Below are positions 49,520-61,110 of a stretch of DNA of 64,000 nt, piece by piece (position 1 is the stretch's first letter; each line of letters begins with the position of its first letter). The notes under the pieces were generated by a model. That model made no database searches. It was not told the origin of the DNA and saw only the letters and a program-made list of their open reading frames with translations. Source of the stretch: Enchytraeus crypticus (Eukaryota; Annelida; Clitellata; Enchytraeida; Enchytraeidae); NCBI GenBank assembly GCA_905160935.1, contig CAJHZI010000737.1, positions 102,001 through 166,000 on the forward strand, read 5' to 3'. The position numbers were made by a program, and so were the translations under genes.

Positions 49520-52500
49520 CTATTGGTCGCCCTCCTCTTCTGGTCTATACGTCTCTGGACCGGTTTGATCCAGTTCTGCCGCCCATGGCCTTGGTTTGGC
49601 CTTCTCCAGATATATCACTATCTTGTCCTTCCTTACCTAAACAAACAACAACGGAATAAAAGCTAAGCTAAAAAAGCTAAAATTTAACATTAGTTTCCTC
49701 ACTCGAAAGCGATGTCAGAGACAGGCGAGCCCAGGATTTGAACCCTGCACATACTGATCCGCAATCAAATATCTAACCTCCTACATTGCCTCTGGCTCCA
49801 GCCAAATACCATCACTCTACTTTGTCAACAATAATAAATACGGCGACAGATCATGACTGTTTTCAATATAAACAGAACTGCGTGCATAGGTCAATATACA
49901 GGGTGCGCATTAAAAAATATCCTCCTAGCACAATTATGATAGCTGAGCCAATTATTGATATTTCGCCTTGAAATTTTAAGGTTCTCTTGTGGAGGAGTTT
50001 AGCCACAAGCTGACCAAATTTTGTAAAAATATTTTTAAGGGAACTGGAGTTATCCAAGTTTTGCGAAAAAATTGATTGTTTTCATTTAACACGTAACGTA
50101 AAACGTCAATTAGTATCAATTACTTTTTGAAAATGTGCTGACCCTGAAAAAGGCCGTTAGATGATGACGACTCTGATATTGTGCTACAATGTGTGCTCGA
50201 AATGAACGCCCTGGGCTTTAATGCCGGCCAGAAGTCTTTACTTACAGATGAAATTGCGCTGTCAATGGACTGCTGTGGTAGGTCTTTCCAGATCTCTTGA
50301 AGAACAGCCTTTATTTCCATTGTGTTTCTGGGTTTGGGCTTGAAAGCACGATACTTTTCCAACATGGGTCTCCAGACAAAGAATCAGGTGGATTAAAATC
50401 TGGAGAATTAGGAGGCCAATCATCCATTGTTATAAAATCTGGCCTGTATTGTAAAAGAAAGTATTGCGCAAGATGTGAAGTGTGAGCCGGCGCGCCGTCC
50501 TGTTGAAAAATTAAATCATTTGACTTTAACTTGTTGCAGTCTTCAATCAGTTTCGGCAGAATAGTGTTAGTGTAATACATTGCAGCACAATATCAGAGTC
50601 GTCATCATCTAACGGCCTTTTCAGGGTCAGTAAATTTTCAAAAAGGAATTGATTCTAATCGGCGTTTTACGTTGCGTGTTAAATGAAAAAAAATCAATTT
50701 TTTTGCAAAACTTGGATAACTCCAGTTCCCTTAAAAATATTTGTTCTTTTTACAAAATTTGGTCAGCTTGTGGCTAAATTCCTCCACAAGAGAACCTTAA
50801 AACTTCAAGGCGAAATATTAAGAATTGACTAGGCTATCGCAATTGTGCTACGAGGATTTTTTTAATGCACACCCTGAATATATCTGAAAATACAAATGCG
50901 TTAAACAGCTGCAAGACTTTGAATGTAGACACAGAATCTACAGATTTATTATTATAGGCTGAAAATGAACATTGAATCATTCCACTGCAGAAATTGATTT
51001 TCAGGGTCTGAATAGTTAAAATTCTGCGAGTCTAAAATCATCAACACATAAAAAAGGATAATATAACTATTTAAAGGTAAAATGAAAGTTTAATGTCAGA
51101 TTCAACATCCAGCGAGATATTAAAGATGACCGATTCCCCGCTAAAAAGAAAGCTGTGCAACCTGAATAAGATACAAAGTCGATTTGATACTGATCAACCG
51201 TTAGAGTGAATTGTTAGAGTGAATTAAATCTGACCTTATGACGACATTTGTCTTTCAAAATTTCATCGGGAAGTCGTTTAATAGAATAGCAATACAGCTC
51301 AAACTTTGCATTTCCATTCTCCTTTGTTATAACGTTGGCTTTCAAATCCAGCGATCTATAAATTAACAACAACAACCATGATGATATTAAGCGAGAACAG
51401 GTTCAACATGCACAAAAAAGACAACATATAATAAAATATAGCAATGAAAAGTAAACAATAATATAAATGAGAATACATAGGCACAAAATGTTTCTGTTAA
51501 CTTTAGTTAACGACGGACAATCATGACCCTAAATTTGTTTAATTTAGAGTCTAATTTAAAATTTAAACCTTTAATGGTTTCCAGCTTGCAATCTACATCA
51601 TTTAATAATGAAATCTATAACAAAATACTAATTGATTTATCTTTGATAAAGCAATATCAAAGGGATTGCTTACTATTAACCATAGAACAAGAAAACAATA
51701 AAACAATCAAAAACAGTAACTATGCCAGAAAAAATTCTTTACAATCAAAAACAGTAACTATGCCAGAAAAATTCGTTAACAAGGTCTGGTATGGTTGGTA
51801 ATTGGTATGTCTTTCAGTATGTGTAAGTATTTGAACCAAAAATTTATAAATAGTCTGGCATAAAAATAGAGTTAGAGAAACAGAAATAAGTTAGAGAAAC
51901 TCATCAGAAAAATATTTTAAAAATCATAACAGCAACATAATGATTCTTCAAAATTGCAGTTAAAATGATCACAATTTAAAATAAGCAACAGTGGTACCTT
52001 TCTCCATAACTGATCGTTAGATGACCTTTGTCTAGCGCATTTTTGCCAAACTTTTTTCTCACACCAGGTATTACAACGCATAGCCTCACAGTGCTTGTTC
52101 CTTCCTCATCACATGTAACTGCACGAAAATAATATATTACAACCTCAATATATAGGATAAGTCTCGATATCGGGTGATTGGAGCAATTGACAGAAGAAAG
52201 AATTGCATCATAAGCTGAGTAAGAAAAATAGCAGCATATGCAGGAAACACTTCTAGATGTATCATTTAAATTTCCCACACCATCTAAAGCGCTGCTCAAG
52301 GTAATTGAACTATTTAGACATATACAGGATCATAGATTTTCTACAGTATAATGGATCATCAATGATCATGGATCATCTACATCTCATGAATCATAGATCA
52401 TCTAGGTTCATACATGATCACGCGTAATGTATATCTCATTACTCTTCTAGGATTACTTCACTCCGCCCTGCGTATATTTTTAAGAAATCGTTTTGAGAAA

Positions 52501-52702
52501 CTGATCAATTGAAACCCGACACGAACAAAAAATTGAAATTGTTAAGATCACCCAGAGTTCTAAAAATTAAAATAATTGACAACCTAAGCTAAGAAAAAGG
52601 GCCTAACTGCAGTCCGTAAATCTATCACCGGCACTAACCTCCTAAAGGCAGGCGACCCTCCTCAACAGTCTCAATCGATTTCTCCCCACCACTCGCCGCC
52701 AT
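49520..52702 (-). CDS. Small CS-domain protein (p23/SGT1/CACYBP type)
   Basis: Four exons: 52702-52639, 52118-51998, 51355-51235 and 49636-49520, phases 1, 2, 0, stop TAG. The product is 140 residues, starting MAASGGEKSIETVEEGR. The middle and C-terminal part read as a CS fold: TVRLCVVIPGV, LTISYGERSLDLKANVI, FELYCYSIKRLPDEI, HKVRKDKIVIYLEKAKPRPW; the last block is the CS signature (V.K.KI.I.L.KA....W). CS domains bind Hsp90 or other partners. The acidic end EEEGDQ recalls p23 tails. It lacks the SGS or TPR parts of SGT1/CACYBP. The last intron is interrupted by a mariner element. I cannot say which CS subfamily it belongs to. Confidence 0.8.
49663..49805 (-). repeat. SINE family A copy
   Basis: Good inverted copy beginning just after exon 4 of the CS-domain gene; 'ggctccagcca' end at about 49794. 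Confidence 0.8.
49897..50878 (-). mobile_element. mariner-type transposon, internally deleted, with about 300-bp inverted ends
   Basis: Termini 'tacagggtgcgcatt' and, inverted, 'ttcagggtgtgcatt', with TA on both sides (49895-49896, 50879-50880), the Tc1/mariner target duplication. The arms 49897-50196 and 50577-50878 are inverted copies of each other. Between and within the left arm, the minus strand encodes the C-terminal part of a transposase: FQQDGAPAHTS, DDWPPNSPDFNPPD, then after a frameshift near 50365, YRAFKPKPRNTMEIKAVLQE. The N-terminal DNA-binding half and first catalytic Asp are absent, so it is non-autonomous. Confidence 0.88.
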
Positions 52703-52737
52703 TATTGTTTACATTTGAATCATAGAGTGTGAAAAAA

Positions 52738-53002
52738 ATGATGTCAAAAATTAAAGCTGTTAAATTTATGTGTGTCTTTTATCAAGTTATGCCGATTTCA
52801 AAGTATTGTTCGATTAATATCAGATAGTATTAAACCCCCGAGGCATCCCAACCCAACCCCAGGGAACTCCCTTGAGCCAGGAGCCCTCCATCCCATCCGG
52901 TGCACCCGGCTTATCCCAGAAAAACCATGGGACAGCCGAACAGAGCATATACCTTATTTCAAAAGCATCTTGGCACACCTAAGACGTGTATGGTATAACT
53001 AG
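52738..53002 (+). other. Unrecognised short reading frame next to the CS-gene start
   Basis: A GC-richer patch 36 bp upstream of the CS-gene ATG, on the opposite strand, is open from 52772 to 53002 and includes HPIRCTRLIPEKPW and HIPYFKSILAHLRRVW. It has no in-frame ATG. It may be part of a divergent gene's first exon or chance. Confidence 0.22.
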
Positions 53003-53374
53003 AGAGTGAATTTCAAGCCCAGAAACCAAGATTTACCTGCCTATTCCCGTCCTAGGTTCTAACCTACATGTATTGTCCACAACGATCGCTAGTCCGCTTT
53101 ACACTCAATCAATACCTATAAATGTTTTTTTAATTACCGAGCTGAAAGTTGCACCAAAGCCCAGGGACGAGAAGCCTCGAGATGGACAGTACAGCGTCAT
53201 AAACTCTAAGGTCACGTGATTGTAGAAAACGATTGTAACTGTTCATTCATTAGAGTCAACTGAGTATCAAAACTAATCTAATGAATGTGTGTTTTTAATA
53301 AATCGCGGAAATCTACTAACAAAATAATGGCGCTTATATGCAGCATAAGCGTAATTATATTGTTAGTAAATTCC

Positions 53375-53475
53375 GAAGAGGAAAGCGGAAGACAGAGAAG
53401 CGTCGAGGCTTTATATACCATGGACCTACCAGTAGGCAGTGCACTAAGAGAGAGAGAGAGAGAGAGATATGCATT
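53375..53475 (+). mobile_element. LINE family F, 3' end
   Basis: 'gacagagaagcgtcgaggct' then 'cctaccagtaggcagtgcac' and a GA run. Upstream and downstream (53003-54147) nothing else is recognised. Confidence 0.6.
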
Positions 53476-54147
53476 ATGTAATATTCAGCAGAACTATCTG
53501 AAATTTCAGTACTTAGCTAAAATTATAAATTATAATACATAGTACATGTATTTCTGCAACGTGGTCCTTACTTTTGAAGTTAAAGCTAAATTTAGTCACA
53601 ATCTCAACTAAGGTTAGAAGATCAGCATCAGAGCATGATTATCTGAAGACGTTTCCTACAGCTAGCTATTATTCCTATTTAACGGTTTTACTTGGCATAT
53701 TATATAGACCAGAATTCTCTTTCTTTGCAATACATACATATTTAAATGGGCTTTCTTACCTCTACTAAACATAATTTAAAAAAATATAAAATGACAATAT
53801 TAATTTATTAAAAATAACAACAGCGACAACATTATAACGGAATCATTTCACAATATTAATATTATTATTAGCGAGAGTTTACCACAACTAGTAGGCAGTG
53901 AAGTGAAACAAGTCAGCTTACAGTCAAAACAATAGAAACAACTTTACGTAATTAAACCACTTCAGGAAGTCAGCAAAACCTGTAGCACGGATCTGCAGTA
54001 GCTCCTGTTCCTATGTCACATGACAATAAGTTGAGAAAACTTATTTTAAAACTTAAGTTGAGAAGACCTCTAACTACATTTTTGGCAGTACCTTTACTTC
54101 ACACGAGATGTGACTAGAGCCATATTTGGCGTCGCAAATTTAGCACA

Positions 54148-54290
54148 CACGGCTGGAGCCAGTGGCAACGTCGGTAAGATACTCGAGCGAGGATCAGTAT
54201 GTGCGGGGTTCAATCCAAGGTTCGCCCGTCACTGACGTCGCTTTCGAGTGAGAAAACTGACGTTAACCTTATCTTTACCAGCTTTACAAT
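54148..54290 (+). repeat. SINE family A copy
   Basis: Near-complete: 'ggctggagccagtggcaacg', B-box region 'ggttcaatcc', tail to 'taccagcttta'. 54291-54934 shows nothing recognisable. Confidence 0.8.
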
Positions 54291-54934
54291 ACCATTAAGC
54301 TATTGCAATGAAGTTAAAACAACTAAAATCTTGGGCTAACAACATGTCACTAACAACCTAATAGAGATGAATAAGCCGGTTAGCAAGGAATAATTAGTAG
54401 AACTAGCAAAGAGAAAATTTGAAAAAGAAAGAAAAAAGGAATATAGAAAGCGACATAACATTAATTTAATCATTAAAAATATGGAATTCAAATTTGAAAT
54501 CAATTTGAAACAATAAAAAAATTAAGTTAACAAATTTTGGTTTTTGAAATGCTAACTTCATCAAGTACATTATTCAAAATAAATAACTTCCTTTTTGAAA
54601 GAATTATACTAGAGAGAAGTGGGTTTTATCAGTAGTAGACGGTCAATATCAATGAAAAGTCACACAAGTTCAGGATCACAAGTGATTCACAATGTTGCCA
54701 CAAAAGAAATATTGAAGCCAGTAACAGTGCATGATTACAAACAGACGATATATACAAACACCTAAGGCTATGGGATGAGATGACGGAAGCAGATAAAGAA
54801 ATGACAGTTTAATGAAAATTACATTGATCAACAGTCAGCACAAATCAGTGCAAGCAGTTCACATCACAAATCAGTGCAAGCAGTTCACGGTCACATCAGT
54901 TCATCAGTTTGCGGTCAGAAACTAGACCGGTGAC

Positions 54935-57900
54935 CTAGTTACTGATAGATGTTGTGTAGCTGTAAGGTCCGAGGTCAATGTGAAGACGATAGGTCTTCTT
55001 CGGATCAACAACTTCAAACATAACCTAGAATCAATCAATCATTTCCATCATTAAAACCAATCAATCCGTTGCTGAGTAGCTCATATCTCTTTTGTCATTA
55101 CTATATCTCTGAACACAGTAATGAACTTTAAATGTTCATCGCCACTGGCTGCTGGAGCCAGTGGCGATGTCAGTATGATAATCGACCGCGGTTTAGTATG
55201 TGCAGGGTTCAAATCCTTAGCTCGCCCGTAACTGACATCGCTTTCAAGTGAGGAAACTAACGTTAACATAAGCGTTACCAGCTTTTAAACTGATTCTCCC
55301 GCAGTCCGTTTACGAGCAATGCAGCGAGGATTGACAGAAATTCTCACAGATCCATGATTCGCTATGAAGACAACTTCCCAGATATGTTGCATAGAGCATC
55401 AATCAACAACTAACCAGTTTTCTGAAGATAACACTAAGATCTAATTTATCACTTATGATAACAATTCAGTACTGCCTTACAACTCAATCAAACGGATTAC
55501 ACGGGTTACTCAAAGTCTATCTTTCTATTATGTGATTGTAATGTATTACAATAACATAATAGCAATGCTTTGCAGTAGCATATGTACGAGTGTCAGAGAG
55601 AGATACTTTATTTATGAGACTTTTTAAGAGGAAACTGGACAGTGGAATGAACACTAAACCTTAAGCATTTATTATATTATAATTATTACTTCTGTTAATA
55701 GAATTTTTATTATAATCGTATTATATACAAAAGCAAGAATAATGGTATATCAAAGGCATGTTATAGATGATTTAAAGATTCACTCGTAAGAGGACATGAA
55801 GAGAAAAACGGAAGATAGAGATGAGTGGAGGCATTATATGCCATGGACCTGCCAGTAGGCAGTGCACTAAAAAAAGATAATAAACAAGAGCACAGACCTC
55901 AACACAAGGAAACAGCGGCACAATGTTACACGACTGGAAATAAGCACCGGTGTCAAAGTGGAGCTTGTAGAGACCTTTCTCAAACAAGTCATTCGTTATC
56001 AGTCCTGGGCAGTCTCCATTGGTTGTAGTAGACCTGTGGCAAATATACACACTGAGTGACGTCATCATTACCGAGTGACGTCATCATCACTCAGTGACAT
56101 CATCATCACTGAGTGAGGTCGTCATCAACCAGTGACATCATCATCACCCAGTGAGGTCATCATCGCTGAGTGAGATCATCATCACTGAGTGACGTCATCA
56201 TCCACTGACATCATCATCACTTAGTGACAGCATCATCACCCAGTGACTTCATCATCACTGAGTGACATCATCATCACTTAGTGACATCATCATCCAATGA
56301 CATCATCATCACTGAGTGACGTCATCATAACTGAGTGACGTCATCATAACTGAGTGATGTCATCACTACTGAGTGACGTCATCATAACTGAGTCTCATCA
56401 CTGAGTGACATCATCATCATTGAGTGACATCATTATAACTGAGTGACTTCATCATTACTCAGTGACATCATCATCACTGAGTGACATCATCATCACTAAG
56501 TGACATCAGATTCACTTAGTGACATCATCATCACTTAGTAACATCATCATCACCCAGTGACATCATCATCACCGAGTGACATCGATATCACTTACTGATA
56601 TCATCATCACTTAGTGACATAATCATCCTAGGTTGCAAGTAAAAAGTTTTAGGCTAACATGCGAATTAATCTATGTGCAGTTCTGCCACCACTCATAACT
56701 GTTTCCAGATATATTAATAACATCAGCCTTCTACACTGTGTGCATTATCTAAAGTAATCTTCTTCTTCAGTGCACTGCCAAGTGGCAGGTTCAAGGTACA
56801 TATTCATACTCAAAGTCTGTTTTCTCGCTCCATAAGAGCACTCCTTAGATCAACAAGTTAATCCCTTCACAAAGTCTGTGCCTTATCCATACCTTATGTA
56901 ACCTATAGCTTGGGAAAATATGGCTTCTGAGGTGGTTTCCTGTTGCCTTCCTCAGTTTGGTGGATTAATTACCATTTAATCTTGGGGGAAAATATTTCAT
57001 CTAAAGTAATAGGTATGATTAATTATGAAGTAAGACATCCAAAAAACTGGAAGAAATGCAAAAACACATGGCATAAATCATGCAGGAAACTATGCGCGCA
57101 AAAGACTCTGCCGCCTGTCACAGGTTGAGCTGTATTACATTCACATTGTTGGCTTTCTTGTATAGGAGCTCGGACACGCACAGGACAGGTAGCATGGTCA
57201 ACTGACCATAAACCGACGAACAGTTAAATAAGCTGCATTAAAAGTTACTGATATCATCACGTATAATTATTTCACAATAGTGTGGTCTACATAAGGTATA
57301 GGCTACATAAGTTATGAATAAGGCATAAACTTTGTGAAGGGATTAACTTGTTGTTCTAAGGAGTGCTCTTATGGAGCGAGAAAACAGACACTGAGTATGA
57401 ATATGTACCTTGAACCTGCCACTTGGCAGTGCACTGAAGAAGAAGTGTGGTCTACCATTCAACAGATTATTTTACAATTGCTTCAGAAAAGTCTACAAAT
57501 GTTTTATTTAAAAATCAGCTAACATTTTTACTATTCGCAGAATATATCAGAAACATTAAATATAAAGGGGCGTTTGAATGGGTAGACATTAGATCAATGA
57601 CAAAAATCGTATTGTTTCTTTCCTAAATGTCATCTAATCTAACCCTAATTCCATTAATGTAACCCTAATTCCATTCAAATTAAATCCTAATCCTAAATCT
57701 AATCCTTAACTAAACTTAATAACTTTCTATACAAAAAGACGTTACAGCAAAAAAATAGACTATACACCAAATTAAATAAACAATACAATTTTTGTCATTA
57801 ATCTAACGTCTATCGTTTGCACGACGGCCACACCCACCTGCGAGCCAGCAGCTTCCAGTTCTTAGCGATGTCAAGTCCATAGAGACTGACGTCAAGGTTG

Positions 57901-58054
57901 TTAGCTGCCTCTCCCAGCGTCACGTCTCTCACAGTCACCTCGATACAAGCTGCACCGCTCCACGAGCTTGATGATTTCTACAGACAACAACTTGTATAAT
58001 ATATATATATATATATAGATAAATACATACATATATTTATATACATAAAAATAA

Positions 58055-58093
<39 letters not shown>

Positions 58094-58258
58094 TATAAGT
58101 TATATATATATAATATACATAAATTATATATATATATATCATATATATATATATATATAAATTATATATAGATATATATAATATATATATATAATATATA
58201 TATAAATATTCTAATTATCTATATATATTATATATATATACACATAGATATACAGTAT

Positions 58259-58343
<85 letters not shown>

Positions 58344-59404
58344 ATGTGTGTGCTATGTGTTCGTGCCAGGGATGTGATTGTGAGAAATGAATTTGTAGGT
58401 ATATTGTAAAATTTATACTGTAAGTAATGAAAACATAAAGGTTATTATTTCAAACTATGCCCTTTACAGTTTGCATGTATCATGAATTAGTAATAAACAG
58501 ATTTTGGCCTGCATACAATATTGTCAATATGTAATAATGACTGATATTAAAACATTAACAAAGCAATTTATGCTGCTAAAGCAAAACCTCTTCTATATTA
58601 TCAAGTAGATTAAAAAATAGATATTGAATAACAAATAAGGATTAATAAATAAAAATACTTAATTAGAAAATAAATCAATACACAGAAGAATGAGAAACTG
58701 AACAATAAGATGCTAAATATTGTTATAATTACTTAAAATGAATGTGACGCTATAAAATATCGTTATCTTATTCACCAATCAAGATATACCTTAGAGTTAG
58801 CTGGTGACTGTATCACAGATTCTGTTCTAACTGGAGAAGATCTATCCACGTTACCTTGTGTAAGCGCAAGTGTAACATTGTTCTCCGGTAACATGCTCTT
58901 TCTCTTTCCACCTCGACTCTTCTTCACCTCCGGCTCAACAAGAACAGATCTGTAATTGACCTCAGTTGACGTCTCCTCTATGGTTCGCTTCCACTGTGAA
59001 CCCCTCTTCATCTTTGCCTGAGATTCAGCTTCCGCTAATACTCTTTGTTCTTCTCTAATTTCTGCCGCTCTTGCAGCAGAAGAAACAGCAGACGAAGTGT
59101 TTATCTTCGGTGGCCTCAATCCAACAGATTTCTGAGTACCTTTTTCGTTTGTCTGAGAATCTGCTTTCTTCTTCTGTAGCTCTTTTCCCTTCTTTTGGGA
59201 GTCTTTTTCCTTCTTTCGTGCCTGCTTCTCCCTATCTTCTTCTTCTTTTTTCTGAAACTTCTGCAGACGCTTAAGTCTGACTTGTCGCTGGTCATCTGTT
59301 AGAGGACCGCTGCCCTCGTTGTATTCCGGTTCAAAGCGTTTCAGAGCAGCATGGAGCTCAGCGTCAGTCAGAGGCTTTGCTCCGTTGCTCTGTATCGTTG
59401 CCAT
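54935..59404 (-). CDS. LEM-like / transthyretin-like fusion protein
   Basis: Four exons: 59404-58790, 57977-57838, 56033-55898 and 55024-54935 (phases 0, 2, 0; stop TAG), 326 residues. ATG at 59404 follows an apparent acceptor 'tttctttcag' at 59411, so a 5' UTR exon is likely. Residues about 9-50 (LTDAELHAALKRF ... GPLTDDQRQVRLKRLQKF) resemble a LEM motif. About 50-205 are charged, coiled-coil-like and end in basic clusters (KKSRGGKRK). About 214-326 are transthyretin/HIUase-like: VSLYGLDIAKNWKLLAR, GDCPGLI, GLYKLHFDTGAYF, then VMFEVVD and GPYSYTTSISN. HIUase catalytic His9, Arg47, His98 and the YRGS end are replaced (Thr, Asp, Arg, SISN), so it is probably not an enzyme. The LEM call is weaker than the TTR call. 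Confidence 0.8.
55150..55290 (+). repeat. SINE family A copy
   Basis: 'gctggagccagtggcgatgt' to 'gcgttaccagctttta', intron 3 of the TTR-like gene, opposite strand. Confidence 0.8.
55765..55885 (+). mobile_element. LINE family F, 3' end
   Basis: 'gatttaaagattcactcgta' to 'ctgccagtaggcagtgcact', ending about 15 bp from the donor of exon 3 of the TTR-like gene. Confidence 0.6.
56048..56640. repeat. 18-19-bp minisatellite with CRE-like sites, about 30 copies
   Basis: Unit 'gagtgacatcatcatcact'. Six copies hold the full palindrome TGACGTCA (starts 56057, 56076, 56190, 56317, 56336, 56374); most others hold TGACATCA. The array starts about 15 bp upstream (gene strand) of the exon 3 acceptor. Confidence 0.93.
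56762..57000 (-). repeat. SINE-like family G copy
   Basis: Inverted: hairpin 'ctgccaagtggcagg' first, ending 'ttaatcttgggggaaaat'. Confidence 0.7.
57283..57445 (+). repeat. SINE-like family G copy
   Basis: Direct copy of the 3' half, with hairpin 'ctgccacttggcag' and an 'aagaagaag' tail; forms an inverted pair with the copy at 56.8 kb. Confidence 0.7.
57990..58345. repeat. (AT)n followed by (TG)n
   Basis: About 290 bp of AT-type repeats, then a 45-bp TG run, directly upstream (gene strand) of the exon 2 acceptor of the TTR-like gene. Confidence 0.95.
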
Positions 59405-59559
59405 GATATTCTGAAAGAAAACAATTTCAGGTCTGTTATTATATGGCAATATTAGTTCTGAAGTGCAGATACATTAGAGCTGTAAATGCTTTAAAGCTGC
59501 AGGTCATAAGAATGTGCAACAAAAAACAGTATTACCAGAATGGCTACTAGCTTTCACTC

Positions 59560-60420
59560 TGGGAAAGGAGTGAAAGCTACTAGCTTTCACTCTTTGGGAA
59601 AATCTCTTCCATTATCTTCTGGTATTAAAATATCACCTGTTTCTTCAGTGAGGACTCTCGTTGTTATCCATGATAAACACCTAACTTTCTGTGAACACAT
59701 AACTAAAACTTTCACAGGCATATTTCTTCCTTATCTGTGATTTTCGTTGAATACGTCCATATTTGATACGTGAGACAGCTGCTACAATTGGTGCAGCTCT
59801 TGTTCAATCCAAGTAGGATTAAGTACTGCAATTACCTGCTTTTAAATCTCAATGACCGTGAGACTGATCGATATCAGTTGATTCAGAATTCTCCTGCACG
59901 AGCAATTTTGTGCACTTCTAAGTACACACATACTATGCCCATTTTAAAGTCTTTGCACGGGCTAAAGATTAAAGAGCACATCATTTATAAAACAGCTTCC
60001 TTAACCTATAAGTCCATCACCATCCCTGGGCAAACTTGTATGTCTCACTTGATTAAAGTGATGCAGCCTGCTGTTACTCTGTCTTCTACATTAATTACTC
60101 TTGTGAGACCTAGGTTACCTTCACGCTCTAAGCTATCTAATCGTACTTTCCAGCATGCTGCACCGCAGATCTGAAATTCTCTTCCATCCAATCTCTGAAA
60201 GTCTTCATTTGAATCACATCAGCCTTTGCTTTCTTACGAATAGTTCCATTGGCAGTTGAAGACCCACAATCTCCATTTCTCTTTTCCTTCCTTCCAGTGT
60301 CAATGAGTTATGACCAGCGCCTAAACCTCTTTTTCTTTGCTCGCCGGCTTGATTTTTTTCTCAATAGTGCTCGATATTGTCATTGATAACTATAGCACTC
60401 TAATTGTTGTTATTATTATT
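59560..60420 (+). mobile_element. CR1/L2-like LINE remnant, RT C-terminus and 3' tail
   Basis: Plus-strand blocks: ISPVSSVRTLVVIHDKHLTF, then SRIKYCNYLLLNLNDRETDR, NSPARAILCTSKYTHTMPIL, KSLHGLKIKEHIIYK and HAAPQI, typical of the thumb/C-terminal part of CR1-group RTs; frames are broken in several places. The 3' tail from about 60340 is the family E unit ending in 'ttgttattattattg'. Confidence 0.75.
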
Positions 60421-60429
60421 GTTATTACT

Positions 60430-60605
60430 TCTTTGATCCATTTATTTATCTTTGGACTGATTTTCTGGATTTTGGAATTTGCACCGTGTTTGGACCTTCT
60501 TTTTGCTCGCTGGCTTAATTTTGTCTCAATAGTGCTCGATGTTGTCATTGATGACTAAGCACTCCATTTGTTGTTATGTTATGCTATGTTATGTTATATG
60601 TCAAT
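60430..60605 (+). repeat. Family E LINE-tail unit, second copy in tandem
   Basis: 'ctttggactgattttctgga' to 'gtcattgatgactaagcact', then a (GTTAT)n tail like that of the CR1-like LINE at 32.8 kb. Confidence 0.65.
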
Positions 60606-61009
60606 AGCGCGACATATTATATTTACTTTTTTAGTTTGTTAGTTTAGGAAGTAGTTTAAAAACCGAATGCACGAAAAGTTAACTTTCCCGTATTATACTG
60701 GTTCAGAAAGTCATGATGATCAGCAACTCCCAAAGATCTTTAAACTCCAGTCTTATTTTCATACCTCATCATACAAAGAATGTAATGAAAGAAGAAATAA
60801 AAGCCTTGGTAAGTTGATCTCAAAGATCTTTAAAATAAGTAGATATGGCATGACTGTTGTTTCAGCGATGCCAGTTTTGTAACAAGAGCCACTTGATTTC
60901 AAGCATGCTCCATTTAATCGTGAGGGTAAACAAAGCCCCTTGGTCATGTGTATTTAATAGTAATTTCTGTATTTTCAGATTTATTTCATGATATTCAGCC
61001 TCTAAACGG

Positions 61010-61110
61010 TTTTAAGGTGATGTATTGCTGCGCGTTTGGGTATAAAAATTCCAGAAACCCAGAAACTAAAGAACAGGGAATATCCTTTAAGAGATTTGAA
61101 ATAAAATTTG
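61010..61110 (+). pseudogene. THAP-like zinc-finger fragment
   Basis: A plus-strand reading gives MYCCAFGYKNSRNPETKEQG then ISFKRFE. It resembles the start of a THAP C2CH finger (C..CC..GC.N...ISFHRFP) with Tyr where a zinc-binding Cys is expected. No downstream THAP residues (AVPTAF-like) are found. It may be a relic of a THAP gene or THAP-bearing DNA transposon. Confidence 0.4.

Noticed and set aside
51523-51801. A 92-codon plus-strand reading
   Set aside because: Asn/Lys/Leu-rich with a short internal tandem repeat, no recognisable motif, lying antisense in an intron of the CS-domain gene.
52314-52430. Repeated 'ggatcat/tgatcat' motifs
   Set aside because: Short degenerate palindromic repeats without consistent period; no array or known site can be claimed.
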